Below are positions 6,675 through 6,962 of a DNA stretch of 6,962 bases, piece by piece. The stretch lies in the NCBI GenBank assembly GCA_030017395.1, contig JASEIZ010000109.1, positions 1-6,962 on the forward strand, read 5' to 3'. Source of the stretch: Desulfobacterales bacterium (GTDB taxonomy: Bacteria; Desulfobacterota; Desulfobacteria; Desulfobacterales; ETH-SRB1). The notes below the pieces were generated by a model, which saw nothing but the letters and a program-made list of their open reading frames with translations, was not told the DNA's origin and did not search any database. A program made the translations under genes and the position numbers. Every line of letters starts with the position of its first letter. Within the stretch, counting starts at the first letter, position 1.

Positions 6675-6702
6675 TTGACAATTAATTTTTTTAGATTATA
6701 CA
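6675..6702 (+). promoter_or_regulatory. Promoter-like sequence, plus strand, no gene downstream
   Basis: A perfect TTGACA (6675-6680) is followed after 16 bases by TATACA (6697-6702). By sequence it is a better promoter than the one on the opposite strand, but nothing recognisable lies downstream on the plus strand before the window end. It could be a relic, or it could drive an antisense transcript across the coding fragment. The region is very A+T-rich, so chance matches are common. Confidence 0.3.
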
Positions 6703-6724
6703 AATATAAATATAATTTATGCAA
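6695..6724 (-). promoter_or_regulatory. Candidate promoter of the GAF-PP2C gene
   Basis: On the minus strand, TTGCAT (plus 6719-6724) is followed after 18 bases by a perfect -10 TATAAT (plus 6695-6700). Transcription would start near 6688 and give a leader of about 155 bases that includes hairpin repeat copy A. The -35 is poor (3 of 6). The call rests on the perfect -10 and the position upstream of the only minus-strand gene here. Confidence 0.35.
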
Positions 6725-6839
6725 TACTGTTTCCGTATTTATCCATTAATCTTAAGTAATTTTCAAGAGCTTTGTATAACTCAAAATTTTGTTTACGATT
6801 TTCTTCTTCCTGATTTATCAAATTTGGAATTTTTGATGG
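6717..6839 (-). pseudogene. Orphan C-terminal coding fragment (40 codons), unknown protein
   Basis: The minus-strand frame between a TAG at 6840-6842 and a TAA at 6717-6719 is open for 40 codons with no ATG or GTG at a plausible start. It encodes a charged, helix-prone tail that includes NQEEENRKQNFELYKALENY and LRLMDKYGNSIA. The amphipathic pattern looks like a genuine protein C terminus rather than random A+T-rich sequence. I do not recognise the family. Only a TTG at plus 6819-6821 could start it, and that has no Shine-Dalgarno. The upstream side ends where an IS-like end begins (6844), suggesting that the 5' part was displaced by an insertion. A chance open frame cannot be excluded. Confidence 0.35.
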
Positions 6840-6843
6840 CTAT

Positions 6844-6962
6844 GAGGCCTTTGCATAACTGCTATTTTTCCGTGATGCGGTGTCAGACTTCAAATTTTAA
6901 TCCTCAAAATATTGAAGCTCCCCGCCGCAAGCAGCGGGGAATGCGCTCGCTGTTCAGTTCAA
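6844..6962 (+). mobile_element. Possible insertion-sequence end running off the window
   Basis: GAGGCCTTTGCATAACTGC at 6844-6862 resembles the GAG(A/G)CCTTTGCA-type terminal repeats I recall for several DDE-transposase insertion sequences. The following bases also fit a non-coding IS left end with no ORF of its own. The element would extend to the right of the window, where a transposase would be expected. No target duplication can be checked because the other end is not in view. The match rests on memory only. Copy B of the hairpin repeat lies inside it. Confidence 0.3.
6915..6942 (+). repeat. GC-rich hairpin repeat, copy B (inverted partner of copy A)
   Basis: AAGCTCCCCGCCGCAAGCAG followed by CGGGGAAT contains a perfect 6-bp stem, CCCCGC (6920-6925) with GCGGGG (6934-6939), around an 8-base loop. 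No T-run follows, so it is not a standard terminator. It is inverted relative to copy A, 316 bases away. The two could be TIR-like ends of a 372-bp element or independent members of a dispersed REP-like family. Confidence 0.7.

Noticed and set aside
6920..6939. Rho-independent terminator
   Set aside because: The stem is good but is followed by GAATGCGC rather than a T-run on either strand. It is better explained as a repeat element.
1..6962. CRISPR array
   Set aside because: No regularly spaced direct repeats were seen. The only clear repeat is a single inverted pair.

Overview
The window looks like a chromosomal segment of an anaerobic deltaproteobacterium, probably a sulfate reducer of the Desulfobacterales. 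This is an inference from three things: a CooC-type nickel-insertion ATPase (a CO dehydrogenase / Wood-Ljungdahl accessory protein), the moderate G+C content (low-to-mid 40s % by eye), and repeat sequences that resemble ones I recall from that group. No search was possible.

Left part (1-2246): a minus-strand cooC gene lies divergent from a plus-strand birA, the bifunctional biotin ligase and repressor. Between them is a well-formed inverted repeat with a 14-bp spacer, matching the BirA operator pattern and ending exactly at the birA start codon. After the birA stop, in the same reading frame, is an ORF-less stretch whose translation is clearly the N-terminal part of the biotin transporter BioY. 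It has no start codon and stops early, so it is a bioY pseudogene. The simplest reading is a former BirA-controlled birA-bioY biotin-uptake operon that has lost its transporter at this locus.

Middle (2247-5060): trkA (TTG start) and trkH directly abut and form a complete Trk potassium-uptake operon. TrkA has two RCK units. TrkH has four recognisable P-loop selectivity filters.

Right part (5061-6962): two tandem tRNA genes, tRNA-Lys(UUU) and tRNA-Glu(UUC), both with encoded CCA ends, run toward a minus-strand GAF-PP2C (RsbU/SpoIIE-type) phosphatase gene that ends four bases from tRNA-Glu. The phosphatase most likely starts at an ATG at 6531 rather than at the upstream TTG. Its 5' side is a gene-free, A+T-rich and repeat-laden stretch. 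It holds an inverted pair of 28-nt G+C-rich hairpin elements (27/28 identical, 316 bp apart), a 40-codon orphan coding fragment on the minus strand, and a possible insertion-sequence end abutting that fragment and running off the window.

Most of the window is ordinary housekeeping sequence. The points worth a second look are the decayed bioY with its preserved BirA operator, and the repeat/remnant cluster at the right edge. I did not see a convincing new multi-gene system.
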